Of a stretch of 64,000 nt of DNA, positions 59,758 through 64,000 are shown piece by piece; position 1 is the first letter of the stretch, and every line of letters begins with the position of its first letter. The notes beneath the pieces are model-generated. The model saw only the letters and a program-made list of their open reading frames with translations, was not told the DNA's origin and did no database searches. The stretch comes from Rostratula benghalensis (Eukaryota; Chordata; Aves; Charadriiformes; Rostratulidae): positions 2,789,952 to 2,853,951 of the forward strand of contig VXAI01000019.1 in assembly GCA_013399305.1 (NCBI GenBank), given 5' to 3'. Both the position numbers and the translations under genes were made by a program.

Positions 59758-62700
59758 GTTTAGCATCAGCTTTGGCTCTTATGTGCTCTCTCAGCTTGTC
59801 ATATGCAATGGTCAAACAACAGTTTCATCCACCTGTAGACAACTCATTTCAATACCCATAGTACCTGGGGCAATACAGACATGTGACTTAGGTGACAATG
59901 CTGAGTACTAGTCTGTATCTTGGTAACTGAAGTCAAGATGATCTCATTATCAGAGGAAAAAGTCATATGGTATGATGCTCTGTGATTTCTCTCTTGAATA
60001 TTTCCATCACATCCCATGCAGCTTATGTTGTAGCAGAGAAGCATTGGAATAATGAACAGATAGAATACACACAAGTACATAGGAAAAGGAACTTGTAAAA
60101 AATAAAAAAGAAATGAAAATATTGTTCTTTCAAAGGCAGGAAATCCTTTGACAAAGCTGTAACTAACCTTAAAAGTCATTAGGCCTAAAAAAATAGTTAC
60201 CTGAGAGAGCTCACTATAATTATTAGCAATTTATTCCTAACATTTTGAAGACAGTATTTCATTACTGAAACTTTGAACTTTATTGTTTGTAGAGATATAT
60301 TCCGTAGAAGTCAATATTTGATCTCAACCAACAGTGAAGACAGAAGAGTAATTCTTACCACCACGATAGTAAAAATTATTCTGCATAATGCTCTGCTCAT
60401 TGCCTCCATAATTACTGCAGCATACTGAAACAGCCTGATGCTTCTCAGGGAGCAAAATCCAGGACAGGAATCTGGTCTCTGAGAAGCAGAGGGGAAGATT
60501 GCTTTGAAGATCAGTTATGTGCACCATCTGAAGCTCGGGTTCTCAGGGTTGCTTCACTGACTTCTTGGTTGTTTTCAGAGAGTGTGGGGAGACAATAGAC
60601 ATTTTACAATAACTATATGATTTCCAGAAGTCTACACTAAGGATTACCTTTTTCTGGCTTGCAGTGACTCCTTAAACACCTGAAGAAGCGGAGTTGTGCT
60701 CTGCCCTATAGAGATCCATTTATTCACCTTGTGCAAGCCACATTACCATAAGCAGGAGAAAAATATTCTTATCCTCTGTGCACTGGTCTTAACCTGATTA
60801 TACCCAAAGTTAGAATCAAACTCTTTTTCTCTGCCTCTGCGTAAAGAAAAAACCATTCCACTGGAGACATTTAGTAGTAATGGTTTATTGCATAGCAATA
60901 AATACTTCCTAAGGATTTATTTATTTACTATTAATACATACATCTCGTCTTGAGAAATCTCTTTAGTTACTTAAACCAGAATATATGTGGTTCAGTGTTG
61001 GCTCTTAGTAAACAAGTTGTAACAAGCCACTAAATCCTGGGGTATCATAATTTGCTTTATTTGATTTGCCTAAATCGGATAATGATAAATCTATATTTAG
61101 AATTAGAATTGCAAGGAAGAAGATAACGCTACTAAAAAACCCCAAACCCAGCAGTTTTAAGAATGACTGTGGCCTTCGTTGAAAGCCTAAAAACATATCA
61201 TCTCTTTTATTTAACAGGGAAAGTCTGAAATATCATTTTGAAGGCTGTTTATGCTGTATCTATCACTGATAAAGCGAATAATCAGTGAATCTTCCAGCCT
61301 AGAATGTTACTTTGGGAAATCAAAGGATTTAGATGAGGAAAAGGAGACAAATTCTTTGTTTTTTTCTTTAATCCTTGTAAGTTTGTTAGGATTAATATTA
61401 TAAGACCTCGGCTAAAACTTAAGCTATAGCAGTTGGGTCTGATGATCTGGTTTTTCAGTCATTTACAGGGTTTTCCTTACTCCAGCTATAAAACACATTT
61501 AGGCATTGTGTCTACTCTGTTGGAGTCTAAGCCCTCCAGCTCAAAAACTGCTGAGAACATTAATGAAGACCAGCAGATACAGAGCAATGATGTACCCTGA
61601 TTGCAATCAGAATCATGAATTAGAAATTGATGTGCTGCAGAATATAAAAGTAGGTATTCAGTACTAAATCAGATGAGAGGAAGTTTATGATGACAGTAAC
61701 GATTAGCTTGATTTTTTTCCCCCTGACTCTTACACAATAAATCACTGTATTTTACCATCTGGATATATTTTCAAATACATACCTTGTATTTGGCTACATT
61801 TAGGATAGTAAAGAAACTTGCTTTGTTTTTAGGCCTGTTGTTGGTGATGGTGGTGTTTGCTTGTTTATGTGTTTGAAATCTCTCTACCTTTGGATAGAGA
61901 TTAACCAAGTGAAAGAGAAATCTGAGGTGACTTGTGAAAAGAAAGGAGAAAAGCTTCTGAGTGATTTTGGTATTTATAATTATAAAGCATTAACATCATG
62001 CACTGACGTTTCCAAACTGGAAAGTGCTGTTGACTTAGAATGGGAGGTATAGTTAGCAAGAACTCCTGAAAATCATGCATTTGCTCAGAAATCTAAATAT
62101 AGCCAGCAAAATTTCCTTTTCGGTCATTGCCAAATTCTAAACAGCCATTTAAAAAATAACTAAATCTGCCTGCTGGGGAAAAGAAAATGAGGGCAGATAG
62201 GCAAGCCACCACTCACTATCTGGTCACACAGGAAAGTTCACAGGCTGTTAGCACCATCAGCTTCTGCCTGTCCTTCCAGCAGCTGGTGACTCTTGTAGGG
62301 GGTGAAGTGATGGTGCTGTGACTCTGCAGCTGGTTTAGCATCTGTCTTGAAACAGCTCTCAGTCACTTTTGGTTTAAGCTAATATACCAGATGAGGTATG
62401 ATGGCTAAGGAGCTGGCATAAAATAATTTCATAAGCCATATAATTTCAATGTCATATTGTTTGGGTTAATAAATTCCTGAATTGGGATACACTTTCAGCA
62501 ATGGAGAATTTCCCCTCAGTGCCTCATGAGTGCATCTAGTCAGGGTAGCAATACTCAAAGAATATGCAAACTTTGAAAAACACGGTGTACGATCCATATA
62601 TTTGATTGAAATCCCTACAAACACATCAGTTCTATTCTCCATTGTTCCTTTATTCCTGTCTATAGAAAAACTAAAAAATTATTTTCTTGCTTATTCTTGC

Positions 62701-64000
62701 CTTGGGGAATTGCCTAAAAGGATGTTTTCACCTCTTAAAATACTTGTAAACATTAACAGAGAGTCCAAGGGACCAGCAGACTAGTGAGAGGGATAATGTC
62801 TGCAAAGTAGCTTTAATATTTGACAACATCCATTTTTGCTGCAAATTTCAGGTGAGTATGGTTTTCTAATATCAGTGTTGTCTCCAGTGCCATTAATATT
62901 GCTCTGAAAAGCAGGTCCTGAGTGCACTTACACAACTGTCGAACTGTTCTGTTTCTGGGGATGTCTAAACAAGACAGTAATTTTCTTTGGCCGTCTCCAC
63001 CATGGGATGATTACAATGACATAAAAGTTCAGGATGAATTCTTTCAGTCTCTCTTATTGCATCAGCATTCAAGTCCTAAAGCTTTGGCACTAGATAAATT
63101 TAATTGCTGGATAGAAAGTCATGAGGTCTCATTTTCACGTTGTATAATTATACAGGTTTGATATTTGAATAGCAACTGTTCAAAACAGCTCAAAATAGCC
63201 CATAAAGGCAATTCCTCCCTTGTAGGAGAAATGTTAAGAAGTACTAAATATGTAAATTTTGTCTAATTTTTATGATCCTGTACTAGCTATATTTACATTT
63301 TCCTGGACTGTACTTGTGAAAGCTTCTGATTTGAGAGGTGCATCAACATCAGGAGGATATCAAGTAGCATAAAGCAGATTGCTAATAATTAAAAAATGAA
63401 GCAGTAATTACATATTAAGGAATTTTGATTCATTGACTCAAACACCGTTCTCCTAGAGCCAGAACTCAATTTCATACCAGCATAATACAAAATTATTGAG
63501 ATGTACCTGAGAACTTTTGATGTACAAATACTCATAACTATACTGTTACTGAAATGCATGAGAAAATAAATGTGTTAAACAAACAAAAAAGAACAGCTCT
63601 GTAGATGTGGCAACATAAAATTAAAACTTAAAATTTTAATTAGAAAACTAGATTGGACCAAAAGAATGCGCTAAAGAAATAACAGTCATTTTCTTAATAT
63701 GTCATAATATCCAAGGGGTATTCTTGGGTTTCTCCTGTAGTCACAAATGTTAGGTAAAGAGAAGAGGTCAGCAGCCTTTGGAAGCTATCTGAAGGTACCA
63801 TGTATGGACTTCAGAGGGACACTAACCCATTCCACTACTGTTACCTTTTGTTCTGGCACTCTCATTTCTGACAATCCAGAAAGTAAAATATCCTGTGGAA
63901 GACTAATTCGCTGAGTGATTGTGGGTTAATTCCATCCGAGTACCAGATCCTAAGCTAATAGAATTTCTTTTAATCATCCAGTTTTTCCTTAAGTGGATGT
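59758..64000. other. Unique non-coding DNA
   Basis: No gene or repeat family recognised in 4.2 kb. Open frames remain below about 115 codons. One minus-strand frame (61005-61196) has a hydrophobic run (SSVIFFLAILIL), and one plus-strand frame (62922-63161) has a mixed acidic and hydrophobic composition (WPSPPWDDYNDIKVQDEFF). Neither has convincing splice sites or a recognised family. An A6-CCCC-AAACCC motif lies at 61134-61149. Confidence 0.5.

Noticed and set aside
61005..61196. Small minus-strand frame with a hydrophobic run
   Set aside because: A hydrophobic stretch can arise from AT-rich DNA; there is no family resemblance or conserved context.
62922..63161. Small plus-strand frame with acidic mixed composition
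   Set aside because: Weak flanking splice-like motifs and no family resemblance; insufficient to call an exon.
63615..63645. AT-rich inverted repeat near the right end
   Set aside because: Short A/T palindromes are expected by chance at this composition.
1..64000. A CRISPR array, operon, tRNA gene or other novel system
   Set aside because: No regularly spaced repeats, no gene clusters and no intact tRNA cloverleaf were seen. The content fits ordinary avian non-coding DNA.

Overview
This window is AT-rich vertebrate nuclear DNA, almost certainly from a bird. The evidence is the repeat content: at least seventeen fragments of CR1, the dominant non-LTR retrotransposon of birds, most truncated at the 5' end and several ending in the octamer-like tail (attctatg)n. 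There are also two solo LTRs of an avian ERVL-like type. I saw no L1 or Alu-like elements, no operons, no bacterial-style gene packing and no CRISPR array. The shared LTR type suggests a neognath, possibly not a galliform, but that is inference.

No protein-coding gene can be called with confidence. The longest ATG-initiated open frame is 149 codons and has no recognisable family. The only open frames with clear homology are the C-terminal reverse-transcriptase tails of CR1 copies. The window therefore reads as intergenic DNA or the inside of a large intron.

Layout. 1-5750: unique sequence. 5751-12271: CR1-rich, with four plus-strand copies and one candidate exon at 10920-11049. 12272-18570: unique, with a CpG-enriched patch (12779-13055) and a broken coding-like tract (16698-17225). 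18571-23125: two minus-strand CR1 copies. 25378-26136: a complete solo LTR with a decayed 5-bp target duplication, followed by a CpG-rich patch with a strong donor-like GTGAGT at 26691. 27427-28560: a probable ancient repeat with a tRNA-like block. 28561-41441: scattered CR1 copies and simple repeats. 43058-43647: a second LTR carrying a nested CR1. 47276-52735: three CR1 copies and a tail, including a very old fragment from the endonuclease/reverse-transcriptase region. 53388: a convincing minus-strand polyadenylation site. 59070-59757: the longest contiguous CR1. 59758-64000: unique.

The elements do not form a working system. They are a layered record of retrotransposition: old CR1 fragments, later subfamilies distinguishable by their 3' ends, and one CR1 inserted inside an LTR, which gives a relative date. 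Possible transcription units (the polyadenylation sites at 53388 and 57272, the candidate exon at 10920, the CpG patch near 26691) are stated as hypotheses. I found no evidence of an undescribed biological system.
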